Below the pieces are notes generated by a model. The model worked only from the letters and a program-made list of their open reading frames with translations. It did no database searches and was not told the DNA's origin. 64,000 bases of DNA from Eubacterium sp. AM49-13BH. Its GTDB lineage: Bacteria; Bacillota; Clostridia; Lachnospirales; Lachnospiraceae. The DNA lies in NCBI RefSeq assembly GCF_003464165.1, contig NZ_QSEK01000010.1, positions 1 to 64,000 of the forward strand, read 5' to 3'. The stretch's first letter is position 1. Every line of letters starts with the position of its first letter. The translations under genes and the position numbers were made by a program. Positions 52,026 to 61,447 of the stretch are shown here, one piece after another.

Positions 52026-52571
52026 CTATAACTGGATCTTCATCAGACTTCTGGAAAGTTCGTCTATTTTATGCTTAATACTGCTGTCTACTACACGGTC
52101 ACCGATTCTTATTACCATTCCGCCAATAAGACTTTCATCAACCGTATAATTCATCTGGAAATCTACATATCCTGTAGTTTCTAACAGCTTCCCAGCAACA
52201 GCCTTCTTCTGTTCATCAGTGAGTGGCTTTGCTGTGCTTATATAAGCAATTCCTATTTTCTTGTATTCGAGAACTCTCTTTCGAAAATACTCAAGTGTAT
52301 CAACAATCTTTTTCTGTCTGTCCTTTGAGACCATGGTTATCAACAAACCCGTCATATCTCCTGAAACAAACTGAGAGAAAATGTTATTAATAAGTCCTTC
52401 CTTTTCTCCCTTTTCAACTTCTGGATGATTGAGCAGTCTGCCAAACTCCGGATTATCATTAAATGCTTCAATGACAGCCCCGGCCTCATCATACAGAGAA
52501 TCCACTCTGGACTCTTCTACGGCAAGCTCAAATAAAGCATCACCGTATGTTGCTTCAATTAGCTTAGCCAT
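52026..52571 (-). CDS. atpH: ATP synthase F1 delta subunit
   Basis: 181 residues, helical N-terminal domain (ATYGDALFELAVEESRVDSLYDE) and C-terminal strand part with SLIGGMVIRIGDRVVDSSIKHKIDEL, the family end motif. It joins F1 to the peripheral stalk. Its start overlaps atpF by 13 bases, so translation is coupled. Confidence 0.94.
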   Translation of the reverse strand: MAKLIEATYGDALFELAVEESRVDSLYDEAGAVIEAFNDNPEFGRLLNHPEVEKGEKEGLINNIFSQFVSGDMTGLLITMVSKDRQKKIVDTLEYFRKRVLEYKKIGIAYISTAKPLTDEQKKAVAGKLLETTGYVDFQMNYTVDESLIGGMVIRIGDRVVDSSIKHKIDELSRSLMKIQL

Positions 52572-53113
52572 GTTTTCTCACCCATTTCATTCAAAGTCTC
52601 TTCAATAAGAGCATTGCTGTCCTTCTCATCAATAGATCTGGCAACTAACTTAGATGCCATAACAGCTGCTACAGTTACAATCTGCTGTTTAACCTCATCA
52701 GCAACCTTCTGCTTCTCAAGTTCAGCTTCAACATTAGCTCTTTCTATAATTCTTGCTGCCTCAGCCTTGGCTTCATCAATGATTTTGGTCTCATTGTGCA
52801 TAGCAGTCTTTCTTGCGTCACTAAGAATCTGTTCTGCCTCCTTGTGGGCATCCTTTAACTTAGCCTCATATTCTGCTTTAAGGGCACCCGCTTCCTTCTT
52901 ATCGTTCTCAGCGTTCTCCCTGTCACTTGTTATCTTGTCCTGTCTCTTCTTTAACATATTCCTTACAGGATTGAAAAGAATAAATGTAAGTAAAAGAAAC
53001 AGTATAAATACATTGACTGCAGTTACTGCTGCATCAAAAAGGAGCTGCGGATCCAGACCGAATAATCGTCCATCAGCCGCTAGGGCAACAAATGTATTTC
53101 CTGACAAATTCAA
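52559..53113 (-). CDS. atpF: ATP synthase Fo b subunit
   Basis: 184 residues with one membrane helix (about 30-48) and a long charged coiled coil (DKITSDRENAENDKKEAGALKAEYEAKLKDAH) that forms the peripheral stalk. Position between atpE and atpH is normal. Confidence 0.93.
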   Translation of the reverse strand: MNLSGNTFVALAADGRLFGLDPQLLFDAAVTAVNVFILFLLLTFILFNPVRNMLKKRQDKITSDRENAENDKKEAGALKAEYEAKLKDAHKEAEQILSDARKTAMHNETKIIDEAKAEAARIIERANVEAELEKQKVADEVKQQIVTVAAVMASKLVARSIDEKDSNALIEETLNEMGEKTWLS

Positions 53114-53149
53114 TTGTAGGCCTCCTTTCTATTATCTTCGCACCTCTTC

Positions 53150-53407
<258 letters not shown>

Positions 53408-53441
53408 TTAAAAATCCTCCGTCTAATAAAAATATTTGCCG

Positions 53442-54164
53442 TTAATCGGCTATCTTGTCGTTAACATAAACCATAGTTAACATGCAGAATACATACGCCT
53501 GAATGCAGCCTGAGAATAAATCAAAGTACGCATGCAGAACTGCCGGGTATGCAACTGTGAATGGACTGAGCAAATCATATATCAATCCCATAAGAACTGT
53601 TCCTGACATTACATTACCGAAAAGACGTAATGATAATGATAACGGAACTGCAAATTCACCAATAAGGTTAATCGGGAATAAAAACCATATCGGTTGGAAT
53701 AATGCTGTAAAGTGCTTAATCCTGTTCTTCTTGACACCATTGAACTGAACCAGTATAAATGTTATCAGACCAAGACACAGAGTAACACCATAATCAGCCG
53801 TTGGTGGTCTTAACCCAAACAGACCGGATATGTTAGATATTATTATAAACAAGAATAATGTGGATATATAATTCACAAACTTGTTGGCATTCTTACCCAT
53901 AATACCATCAACCATAGTGCCTAACATCTCAACGATGATTTCTATGGCATTCTGGAACATTCCCGGTGTATCTGAAGCATCGACTTTATTAATCTTAATC
54001 CTTGCTATTACAGCCATAACAAGAATAAAGACTGATACCAGCAGCAGAGCCACATGTGTTGTGTCAATGTTTAATGAAACGCCATTCAGCTTAAATGTGT
54101 ACAGCGTCTTAATCATGAAACTTGAATCTCCGGCCACCATCGTAGTCAAACTCTCGCTTCCCAC
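53442..54164 (-). CDS. atpB: ATP synthase Fo a subunit
   Basis: 240 residues, five to six helices. The stator arginine is seen in LSLSLRLFGNVMSGTVLMG, and the last helix region has FDLFSGCIQAYVFCMLTMVYV. It forms the ion half-channels with the c ring. It starts one base after the stop of the AtpI-like gene. Confidence 0.95.
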   Translation of the reverse strand: MGSESLTTMVAGDSSFMIKTLYTFKLNGVSLNIDTTHVALLLVSVFILVMAVIARIKINKVDASDTPGMFQNAIEIIVEMLGTMVDGIMGKNANKFVNYISTLFLFIIISNISGLFGLRPPTADYGVTLCLGLITFILVQFNGVKKNRIKHFTALFQPIWFLFPINLIGEFAVPLSLSLRLFGNVMSGTVLMGLIYDLLSPFTVAYPAVLHAYFDLFSGCIQAYVFCMLTMVYVNDKIAD

Positions 54165-54617
54165 CTACTCACTCTCCTTTTCTATTATATTTTTATCAGT
54201 CTGAGGAAACTCCCCAGTACTGTTTTCCCCTTTTACGGACCTGTTCTTGTCCAGTAAAGGCGACAGATATGCCGCTATCTTCTCTGAGAACATGCCAATA
54301 ATTGCACACAGCAAATCTCCTGCCTTGAAGATATACAATAATGCAAGCAGTATTATCATTACAAGAAATCTTACAATATACCCAAATACAAGTGTTGAAG
54401 ACTGCTTATGCCCGCCATACACAACCTTTCGTATAGTAAAGCTTAAATGAAATGAACTGAATACAGCATATATAACACCCACAAGCAGTCCCACTGCACA
54501 CATTATTTTATTCGGAACAGCGATAAATATAATTATCTGTGCAACAACAAGATAAATACATTCTATAAGCAGCATTCCCGGAAGAGCTTCATTAATATCT
54601 TTAATTCTTTTTAACAT
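54165..54617 (-). CDS. AtpI-like membrane protein of the atp operon
   Basis: 150 residues with four helices and a polar, acidic tail (about 115-150). Position between atpZ and atpB fits the small, variable AtpI or unc-I family, which helps the c ring assemble. The similarity is positional and in topology more than in sequence. Confidence 0.65.
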   Translation of the reverse strand: MLKRIKDINEALPGMLLIECIYLVVAQIIIFIAVPNKIMCAVGLLVGVIYAVFSSFHLSFTIRKVVYGGHKQSSTLVFGYIVRFLVMIILLALLYIFKAGDLLCAIIGMFSEKIAAYLSPLLDKNRSVKGENSTGEFPQTDKNIIEKESE

Positions 54618-54620
54618 AAA

Positions 54621-54929
54621 TCACCTCTTAATTTCACTGGAATCTTTTTCCTGCCTCTTTCTGTATTCCTCTACCTTTCTGTTGATTTCATCCTGCTGTG
54701 CCTTATCTTTCTTAGCTTTATCCTGCCTTACTGTGTCCATTGCCAGAACATATGCATTTCTTGCACCTGCTGCCATCCCAATAAAAAGCAGTGGAACCGT
54801 AAACCATGTTCCAAATCTTTTATCAAGCCAAATTCCAATTGCCAGACATAAAAATGTTGGCACCATCACGCATATAGCGAGCTGAGATATCAGTACAATA
54901 TTTCGTAATGCTTTGCTATCATTCTTCAT
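54621..54929 (-). CDS. AtpZ/AtpI-like protein
   Basis: 102 residues: two helices (about 11-31 and 38-55) with GIWLDKRFGTWFTVPLLFIGMAAGARNAY, the mark of the AtpZ/AtpI family, and a basic coiled tail with many Lys and Glu. It is the first gene of the operon and has the promoter at 54958-54987. AtpZ-like proteins are thought to help Mg and ion handling or ring assembly. Confidence 0.78.
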   Translation of the reverse strand: MKNDSKALRNIVLISQLAICVMVPTFLCLAIGIWLDKRFGTWFTVPLLFIGMAAGARNAYVLAMDTVRQDKAKKDKAQQDEINRKVEEYRKRQEKDSSEIKR

Positions 54930-54957
54930 ATCATGTTCCTCACAAAAGTCTGCATTA

Positions 54958-54987
54958 ATTTTACCAATTTATAGGTATATTTTTCAA
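54958..54987 (-). promoter_or_regulatory. Promoter of the atp operon
   Basis: TTGAAA (54982-54987) and TAAAAT (54958-54963), 18 bases apart, minus strand. Confidence 0.6.
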
Positions 54988-54996
54988 CCCTTTTTA

Positions 54997-55025
54997 TTGA
55001 AATTTAATTAATCTGCTGATATAAT
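54997..55025 (+). promoter_or_regulatory. Promoter of the DUF402 gene
   Basis: TTGAAA (54997-55002) and TATAAT (55020-55025), 17 bases apart. It is back to back with the atp promoter; the two -35 boxes are nine bases apart. Confidence 0.65.
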
Positions 55026-55077
55026 TTTGTCATTATATTTTGTGTATTATTAACTATACCGAAAAGGGGGATTTTAT

Positions 55078-55548
55078 ATGCCTACATTATACAGAAAAAG
55101 ACTTATTCCTGATGAATGTGTTAATCTTAAGAATGATAACATAATATTCTTAGATTCCGATGCTATTGTGACCAGTTGGAACACATTCCGTCCCAAAGCT
55201 GAATTCACACATGGAACATCATATTATGTTATTAATGAAGGGTTTAAGATAAGCAAATTCTATAAAGCAGACAACTCTCTTGCATATATCTATTGTGACA
55301 TTATTGACACTTCTTATGATGCTGTCTCTGATACATATATATTCACAGATCTTCTTGCAGATGTCATAATTGAGAATAACGGGCGTGTTCGTGTTGTCGA
55401 CCTTGATGAATTAGGCGATGCACTTACAGATAATATCATAAGCTGTGAGCTTATGTCTGATGCGCTTCACAAGCTTAACAAGCTTCTTACTGCCATCTAT
55501 AATGGAACCTTTAGTGAATACATCAGGATTCTTGAATCGCATGAATAA
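55078..55548 (+). CDS. DUF402 family protein
   Basis: 156 residues of the DUF402 fold: RPKAEFTHGTSYYVINEGFKISKFYKADNSLAYIYCDI and the acid-rich DLLADVIIENNGRVRVVDLDELGDAL. Relatives include nucleoside tri/diphosphate phosphatases (Ntdp) and FomD, whose acidic residues bind metal. The Asp and Glu set is present here, so a phosphatase role is possible. It stands alone, opposite the atp operon. Confidence 0.75.
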   Translation: MPTLYRKRLIPDECVNLKNDNIIFLDSDAIVTSWNTFRPKAEFTHGTSYYVINEGFKISKFYKADNSLAYIYCDIIDTSYDAVSDTYIFTDLLADVIIENNGRVRVVDLDELGDALTDNIISCELMSDALHKLNKLLTAIYNGTFSEYIRILESHE

Positions 55549-55552
55549 CATA

Positions 55553-55594
55553 TAAAGGGAGCTGGAAACCTTATTCGTTTCCAGCTCCCTTTTT
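55553..55594. terminator. Bidirectional terminator
   Basis: AAAGGGAGCTGGAAAC pairs perfectly with GTTTCCAGCTCCCTTT (55555-55591). It ends the DUF402 gene on the plus strand and the comEB gene on the minus strand. Confidence 0.85.
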
Positions 55595-56072
55595 ACATGT
55601 CAATCGTTATTGTGCGACCTGTTCTTTCATACTTGTAATATCTGACACCTGCGGCATTAAGCATTCTCTTTGATGCAATTACAGATGCAGTATCTGCATA
55701 TTTGTCACAGTCATATACAACAGTCTTAATCCCTGCCTGAATAATTGCCTTCGCACACTCATTGCATGGAAAAAGTGTTACATAAAGCTTGGCATTATCA
55801 AGGCTTCCGCCTCTGTAATTAAGAATCGCATTAAGCTCACTATGAGTTGTATAGAAATACTTATTATCTTCACCATCTCTGTTCCATGGAAACTCATCAT
55901 CAGAACAGCCCCTTGGCAGCCCGTTATATCCCATGGATAATATCTTATTATCCTGACTTACTATACACGCGCCAACCTGTGTATTAGGGTCTTTGGACCT
56001 CATACCGGAAAGTGTTGCAATCCCCATGAAATATTCATCCCATGATATATAATCTTTTCTCTTATCGCCCAT
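55593..56072 (-). CDS. comEB: Deoxycytidylate deaminase (ComEB-like)
   Basis: 159 residues with the zinc site HSELNAIL and PCNECAKAII of cytidine/deoxycytidylate deaminases, and KDPNTQVGACIV near the N-terminus. It makes dUMP from dCMP. Gene name by homology to Bacillus comEB. It lies four bases after rpiB. Confidence 0.9.
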   Translation of the reverse strand: MGDKRKDYISWDEYFMGIATLSGMRSKDPNTQVGACIVSQDNKILSMGYNGLPRGCSDDEFPWNRDGEDNKYFYTTHSELNAILNYRGGSLDNAKLYVTLFPCNECAKAIIQAGIKTVVYDCDKYADTASVIASKRMLNAAGVRYYKYERTGRTITIDM

Positions 56073-56075
56073 TTA

Positions 56076-56504
56076 TTAATCCTCTAACATGCTGATTCTT
56101 CTAATGTGTCTCTCATCATTAGAAAACTTAGAATCTAAAAATGTATCTGCTATTCTGAAAGCAAGCTCTGGTCCGATAACTCTTGCACCCATGCATAATA
56201 CATTGGCATTGTTATGTTCCTTAGTAGCCTGTGCTGAGAAGCAATCGCTACATAATGCTGCTCTAATTCCCTTAATCTTATTAGCCGCCATGCTCATTCC
56301 TATTCCTGTTCCGCAAAGAAGAATTCCTTCCTCACACTCACCTGAAAGAATAGCCTCAGCTACCTTCCTGGCATATACAGGATAATCGCATGAATCCTTA
56401 GTATATGTGCCATAATCCTTGCACTCAATACCTCTCTTCTTAAGATGCTCTATGAGCTGTTCCTTTAATTCTAATGCTCCATGATCACAACCAATTGCTA
56501 TCAT
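56076..56504 (-). CDS. rpiB: Ribose 5-phosphate isomerase B
   Basis: 142 residues: IAIGCDHGALELKEQL at the start, CGTGIGMSMAANKIKGIRAALC in the active site, and NVLCMGARVIG, all typical of RpiB. It interconverts ribose and ribulose 5-phosphates. It overlaps the preceding phosphatase gene by four bases. Confidence 0.94.
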   Translation of the reverse strand: MIAIGCDHGALELKEQLIEHLKKRGIECKDYGTYTKDSCDYPVYARKVAEAILSGECEEGILLCGTGIGMSMAANKIKGIRAALCSDCFSAQATKEHNNANVLCMGARVIGPELAFRIADTFLDSKFSNDERHIRRISMLED

Positions 56505-56980
56505 TGTTCTTCTCCTTTATCTTCTTTTTCTTCTGATAACTTATCCAGATACTCTGCAACATTACCAACAAGCCTGTATATAAGCTCGAAACAGACATTA
56601 TATTCCTCAATTCCCTTGCCATAAGGGTCTGTAATCTCCTGCTCTGGCTCACCGGCATATTCACTCAGAGTATATACATTAATTGCCTCGCTGTATTCAT
56701 CATATATCTTCTGCTTCATAGATGAATCCATAGCCAGTACAAGTGTATCATTTCCGAAATCCTCATTCAACAACTGTTTTGCTGAATTATTCGGAATTAT
56801 CATATTATGCTTTGCTGCAACCGCAACAGCCTTCGGATTATATGGCTCTGGAAAAAGCACAACCATTCCTCTGGATTCCGATATAATATCCTGTTTAAGA
56901 TTAGCCATGACAGTTGCCGCCATCGGACTCCTGCATGTATTGCCATTACATACGAATATCACTTTATCAAATGTGTTCAT
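56501..56980 (-). CDS. Low-molecular-weight protein tyrosine phosphatase
   Basis: 159 residues. The catalytic loop CNGNTCRSPMAA (C-x5-R-S) lies near residue 11, and the general acid Asp is in ITDPYGKG. It may remove phosphate from protein tyrosine or arginine, as do YwlE and YwlF relatives that sit near the tsaC gene (ywlC) in Bacillus. The order phosphatase, rpiB and tsaC is thus conserved. Confidence 0.9.
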   Translation of the reverse strand: MNTFDKVIFVCNGNTCRSPMAATVMANLKQDIISESRGMVVLFPEPYNPKAVAVAAKHNMIIPNNSAKQLLNEDFGNDTLVLAMDSSMKQKIYDEYSEAINVYTLSEYAGEPEQEITDPYGKGIEEYNVCFELIYRLVGNVAEYLDKLSEEKEDKGEEQ

Positions 56981-57014
56981 CGTAAACCCTCATATCTTCT
57001 TTAATAAAAATGTA

Positions 57015-58069
57015 TTAATCCAGCTTAATTATCTTGTGACCTGCCGCCTTAATCAGTCTGTTCATAACAGCCTGCCCTACATTTTTCGTCTCAAAGCTCT
57101 CAGAATATACAAATTCTATATTCTGCTTATCAAAATCTCTTAATATTGCATACAGATTTCTTGCAACACTAAGCTCGTCATCCTTATGACCTGCTGAAAC
57201 AATATCCTTGCAGATATATTTACCTTTAGTTTCATCAGTTGCCATAACTGCACATCTGTGTCCTTCTGCTTCTTTTTCAGCTATCTGGCTGTTAATATAT
57301 TCAACAACCTTTTCATGTTGACCTTCAACAATAGTCACATCTGCATTAGGTGCATAATGCTTGTATTTCATTCCCGGTGCTTTAGGAACAACGCCTTCTT
57401 TAAGGCTTCCCATAATAGCAGGGTCGATTATTGTCTTTCCTATAACCTCCTCAAACATAGCCTGAGTAATATATCCAGGTCTTAATATAGTCGGAACTTC
57501 TTCGCTAAGATCAATAATCGTAGACTCCACACCTATATCTACAGTATCATCCTGGATAATCATATCTATACGTCCTGACAGGTCATTAATTACATGTTCT
57601 GCCCTTGTCGGACTTGGCTTTCCTGATGTATTGGCACTTGGTGCCGCAATATACACCCCTGAACGTCTTATAGCTCTGCTGCCACAGGATGACTTGGCAT
57701 CCTTATCGCAACCGTTCCAAGCCCGCCTGTGATAGAATCAGGTACTTTATCCTGTTTCTTAAGAATCATAGTAAGTGGACCCGGCCAGAATTTTTCAGCC
57801 AGTACAAGTGCCTTTTCTGGCACTTCTGATGCCAGATCATACAATGCATTGACATCCGCAATATGGACTATAAGAGGATTGTCAGATGGCCTTCCCTTTG
57901 CTGCATATATCTTGGCTGAAGCTTTCGCATCAAGTGCATCCGCACCAAGTCCATATACAGTCTCTGTAGGAAAAGCCACAAGCCCTCCCGCTCTTAGAAT
58001 CTGTCCTGCCTGTTCATATATTTTCTTATCTTCTTCTGTGTGTGTTATCTTCTTTATTATTGTTTCCAT
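57015..58069 (-). CDS. tsaC: Threonylcarbamoyl-AMP synthase (TsaC/Sua5), interrupted by a -1 frameshift
   Basis: Two frames give one Sua5-type protein of about 350 residues. The first (58069 to 57668) has VAFPTETVYGLGADA and KGRPSDNPLIVHI; the second has PSANTSGKPSPTRAEHV and a C-terminal Sua5 domain with PGMKYKHYAP. They join near 57670: with one more base the text reads AELIRRSGVYIAAPSANTSG. The enzyme makes the t6A precursor for tRNA, which is essential in most bacteria, so a real break is unlikely. It is in the same run as the phosphatase and rpiB genes. Confidence 0.88.
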
Positions 58070-58090
58070 AAAACCTTTCGCCAGCTTTCA

Positions 58091-58878
58091 TTATTTCATA
58101 TTCATCATCAGATATTCTATTATACCACAATACAGAGCATCAGCCACTTTTTCCTGATATTCTTCCGTACACAGTCTCTGCTCCTCTTCTGGATTAGACA
58201 AGAAACCACACTCTGATATAATTGTCGGAAGCTTGGAATGAAGCAGTATGTAATAATTAACATCTGACTTAATCTGCCTTGTTGTACCTAACTTCTCACC
58301 AAGAATCCCTTGCATTATCTGCGCTATTCTTTTACTTTCCTCAGACTTCTTATAATAAAATACCTGTGCACCTTCTGCCTTAGGTGTGACATAACTGTTC
58401 TGATGGATACTAATTACCATATCTGCACCACTGCTATTGATTATATCACATCTTCTTTCCAGGTCAGCTTTCTTTTTACTCTTATCGGACTCCACACTTA
58501 AATCATCATCTGTGTCCCTTGTCATAATAACATTAATCTGAGCATCTTCAAGCCGTTCCTGTAATTTTTTTGCAATTGCAGATTAATTTCTTTCTCTTTC
58601 GTTCCGGAAACTCCAACCTTTCCCGGATCAGCCCCGCCATGACCGCTGTCAATAACTATACATTTCTCTGAGAAATTAATATTCATCTCGACGGCTTCAC
58701 CACTTCCTGCATCATCTGACAAATGTTGATTATCACTCACATAATCATCCTTCCCGTTTCCTTTGCCATCTGCCTTTAGCGGCAAAAGTACATTAGCTGT
58801 CATATATACAGACACAAGAAGTATTATTGACATTAATGGCAGAATCAGTGTCCTGCTTATATTGGCTTTTTCTGGCAT
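58091..58878 (-). CDS. N-acetylmuramoyl-L-alanine amidase, interrupted by a -1 frameshift
   Basis: The first frame (58878 to 58522) has a membrane anchor and the zinc motif VIDSGHGGADPGKVG; the second (58525 to 58091) has MTRDTDDD, ISIHQNSY and the catalytic Glu in SECGFLSNPEEE. The frames meet near 58574-58578, where restoring one A gives EINLQIAKKLQERLEDAQINVIMTRDT. The whole, about 262 residues, is an Amidase_3 (CwlD-like) enzyme that trims peptide from peptidoglycan outside the membrane. It lies between tsaC and the GH18 protein. Confidence 0.85.
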
Positions 58879-58950
58879 ACTTTCCCCGAAACCTGTAATT
58901 CTCTACTAATTTATTACAGAATTCAGCCGCTTATTACTATTACCTGATAC

Positions 58951-60642
58951 TTATTTGTTATACTGGCTGATAACAGACCATACAGTGGATTTCTCAAGTC
59001 CTAACTTCCAGCATGCAACACCTGCTGTATTCTCCTGCTGTATAACCTGCATCTTGGCTTCTATAGATTTCTCTTCTTCAAACCATATCTGTCTTGTAGA
59101 ACTTCCTACCGTATATGAAGCCACATACTGTCCGCAGTCGTCATTCCATAATGCTACCTGTCCATCACTGTTTAACTGATCGATTGCTGCCTGCATGCCA
59201 ACAGCTCTGCTTGTTGTGTTTCCATCTGTTGTTGTCCATATTCTTGTATAAAATGGAATACCTGCTATTACATGTTCCTTACCAACAAGCTGTACTGTAT
59301 CCTCAACTGCCTCCTTTACAAATGGAAGTGAAGCTACCGAGCCTGCATCAGTTCCCGCATAATGCTCATCATATGCCATTACGATAACATAATCCACAAA
59401 TTTTGACTGTTCCTTAAGATTATAGCATCTGTTATATGCCTCCGGCTTGTAATTATCTGTCGATAATACAATTCCATTTCTTTCACATGCAACAGATAAT
59501 TCTCTTACAAACTGCAGATAATCCTTTGCATACGCACTCTTAATATTCTCATAATCAAGATTAATTCCATCAAAGCCATAGCTCTTAGCTTCACCAACGA
59601 GTTTGTTAACCATGTTAGTTCTTGCCGCCTTGCTTGAATAAAGCTGTGCAAAATCAACATTTGTATCAAAATCACTTACCAGTGCCCACACATCAATACC
59701 TCTCTGATGCATTTTGCTGACGAAATCTGCTGATGCATAACTTGACATGTTACCTGACGCGTCAGTCACAGAATACCATGTTGGAGCAATAACATTAACT
59801 CCTGATATAGTGGACATATTATTATCTATACTTGAATTACCTGCTGTTCCACTCACCTGAAACCACGCAAGTGTAATCTTTTCATTCTTAAGAAGAAAAT
59901 TATGTTCTTCGACAGCCTTCTGTTCTCTTACATATTCAAATGTATCAGACACCTCGGACTTTTTCACATAACCTGTATATCCTGAAACTGTTGTGACCTT
60001 AATCCACTCATCAATATCATCAACATATTCAAGTCTGTCGCCCTTGCTCACATACTCAAGCACCGGACTCTTGATTCCGCCTCTGTATCTTACAGCAGCC
60101 TTCTTACCAGCAGTTACACACTGCTTAGCTTCGCTTTTAAGAGTTACATTCAGTCTGTCCGGTTCTGAAGCATACTGGTATTCACAGTCAGTGCGTTCTG
60201 CAACGTAATCCCACGCAATAAAGCACTCCCCGTCAACATCACGGATAACACTATAATCCATCGTATAAATCTTACCTGTATCATCTGAATAATCATTCTG
60301 ATTCTTCTTAAATGCATAGATATATGAAGTGTCTGAATACAACGTTGCATCAGACTCCTTATCATAATAAAACCCGACATTAATATTATCTGCTATAAAT
60401 TCCTGCGTAAGATACAACCTTCCATCTATATTAATTCCTGTGTCTGGATAACTTTCCCCATCAATCATTACAAGTACTTTGTCCGTATTCTTATCTATAT
60501 CAAAATACTTATATCCGCTCATCTTCTCCTTAGTAGGAGTATATCTGACTATAACAAACATTGCTGCTACAATAACAACAAGTCCTGCAGCCGCAGCGGC
60601 AATGATAATCCCTTTAATTCTTTTTCTACCGTGTGTTTCCAT
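58951..60642 (-). CDS. Membrane-anchored glycoside hydrolase family 18 protein with SH3 domain
   Basis: 563 residues. A basic start and one helix (about 10-28) are followed by a copper-amine-oxidase-like N-terminal fold, an SH3 domain (about 175-235, YVSKGDRLEYVDDIDEWIKVTTVSGYTGYVKKSEV), and a GH18 barrel with FDGINLDYENI, where Glu is the proton donor. YdhD/YaaH-type relatives cut N-acetylglucosamine bonds in wall or cortex peptidoglycan. Location outside the membrane is likely. It lies 72 bases ahead of the amidase gene. Confidence 0.88.
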   Translation of the reverse strand: METHGRKRIKGIIIAAAAAGLVVIVAAMFVIVRYTPTKEKMSGYKYFDIDKNTDKVLVMIDGESYPDTGINIDGRLYLTQEFIADNINVGFYYDKESDATLYSDTSYIYAFKKNQNDYSDDTGKIYTMDYSVIRDVDGECFIAWDYVAERTDCEYQYASEPDRLNVTLKSEAKQCVTAGKKAAVRYRGGIKSPVLEYVSKGDRLEYVDDIDEWIKVTTVSGYTGYVKKSEVSDTFEYVREQKAVEEHNFLLKNEKITLAWFQVSGTAGNSSIDNNMSTISGVNVIAPTWYSVTDASGNMSSYASADFVSKMHQRGIDVWALVSDFDTNVDFAQLYSSKAARTNMVNKLVGEAKSYGFDGINLDYENIKSAYAKDYLQFVRELSVACERNGIVLSTDNYKPEAYNRCYNLKEQSKFVDYVIVMAYDEHYAGTDAGSVASLPFVKEAVEDTVQLVGKEHVIAGIPFYTRIWTTTDGNTTSRAVGMQAAIDQLNSDGQVALWNDDCGQYVASYTVGSSTRQIWFEEEKSIEAKMQVIQQENTAGVACWKLGLEKSTVWSVISQYNK

Positions 60643-60834
60643 TTATCTGCCTTTCCTTTGCACTAAGATACTGACATTGTATCATATTACAATAAAAATG
60701 GCATACCTTTATTCCCGGAATTACCAACAATAAAAATATGCCATAAACCTAATCATACGCTACGCAAAAGGGATTTCCCATAGAGCATGATTTGTGATAT
60801 ATTTTCTTTAGAAGTTTTAGACGTAGAATAATTA

Positions 60835-61434
60835 TCAGGTTACAACTTGACTCAGAATCTTAATGACACTTCCCTTCATCTCAAAAGGATTCTCTTCCAT
60901 AGGTGCTTTATATGCTCTGAGTTCAAATTCACGTTCCATGCATTTTGCCCGTTTTTCCTGCCATGTAACTGAAACTATAGGCATGTTTCTTACACTGTAG
61001 ATTCTTCTGATTCTTTCCAGTCTTTTCACACACTCACCATACTTCCACGGAACCATTGAGCCAACAAGAATACGACACTCGCAAGACATAACATCTCTCA
61101 GACCATCAGCAAGCTTTTCTTTCAGATCCGCAAGATTAACCTCAACAATAACCACATCATAATATTCCGATATAACATGAACGAAACCTTCTCTGACTCC
61201 CCCAAAGAAGTCTATCCCCTTATATGAAAACCCTCGTCTGCTTCCTGCATAATTCTTAACTTTCCCCACATGCTCTTCTTCTTTAATTCTGTCAAATGAG
61301 TCATCAAAGCCAGAACTCACAATAGCTGTTTTCAGATGAAGTCCATTAGAAAAATAGTTAGCAAGCATGATACCAAGCTGCGTTGTTCCGGCACCGCTGC
61401 ATAAGCCAATCAGTCCGACAGTCTTATAATTCAT
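60835..61434 (-). CDS. P-loop protein of MinD/ParA-like shape with degenerate Walker A
   Basis: About 199 residues from ATG 61434. It opens with a strand and loop VGLIGLCSGAGTTQLGIMLANYF, shaped as in MinD/ParA/TadZ-like ATPases but lacking both Lys of the Walker A motif (GAGTT, residues 14-18). Further strands (AIVSSGFDDSF, DVVIVEVNLAD, RILVGSMVPWKYGECVKRL) fit the same fold. It starts 13 bases after the kinase fusion gene and is likely co-transcribed. No known family assigned; ATP binding is uncertain. Confidence 0.65.
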   Translation of the reverse strand: MNYKTVGLIGLCSGAGTTQLGIMLANYFSNGLHLKTAIVSSGFDDSFDRIKEEEHVGKVKNYAGSRRGFSYKGIDFFGGVREGFVHVISEYYDVVIVEVNLADLKEKLADGLRDVMSCECRILVGSMVPWKYGECVKRLERIRRIYSVRNMPIVSVTWQEKRAKCMEREFELRAYKAPMEENPFEMKGSVIKILSQVVT

Positions 61435-61447
61435 AGCCGCTTCATCA

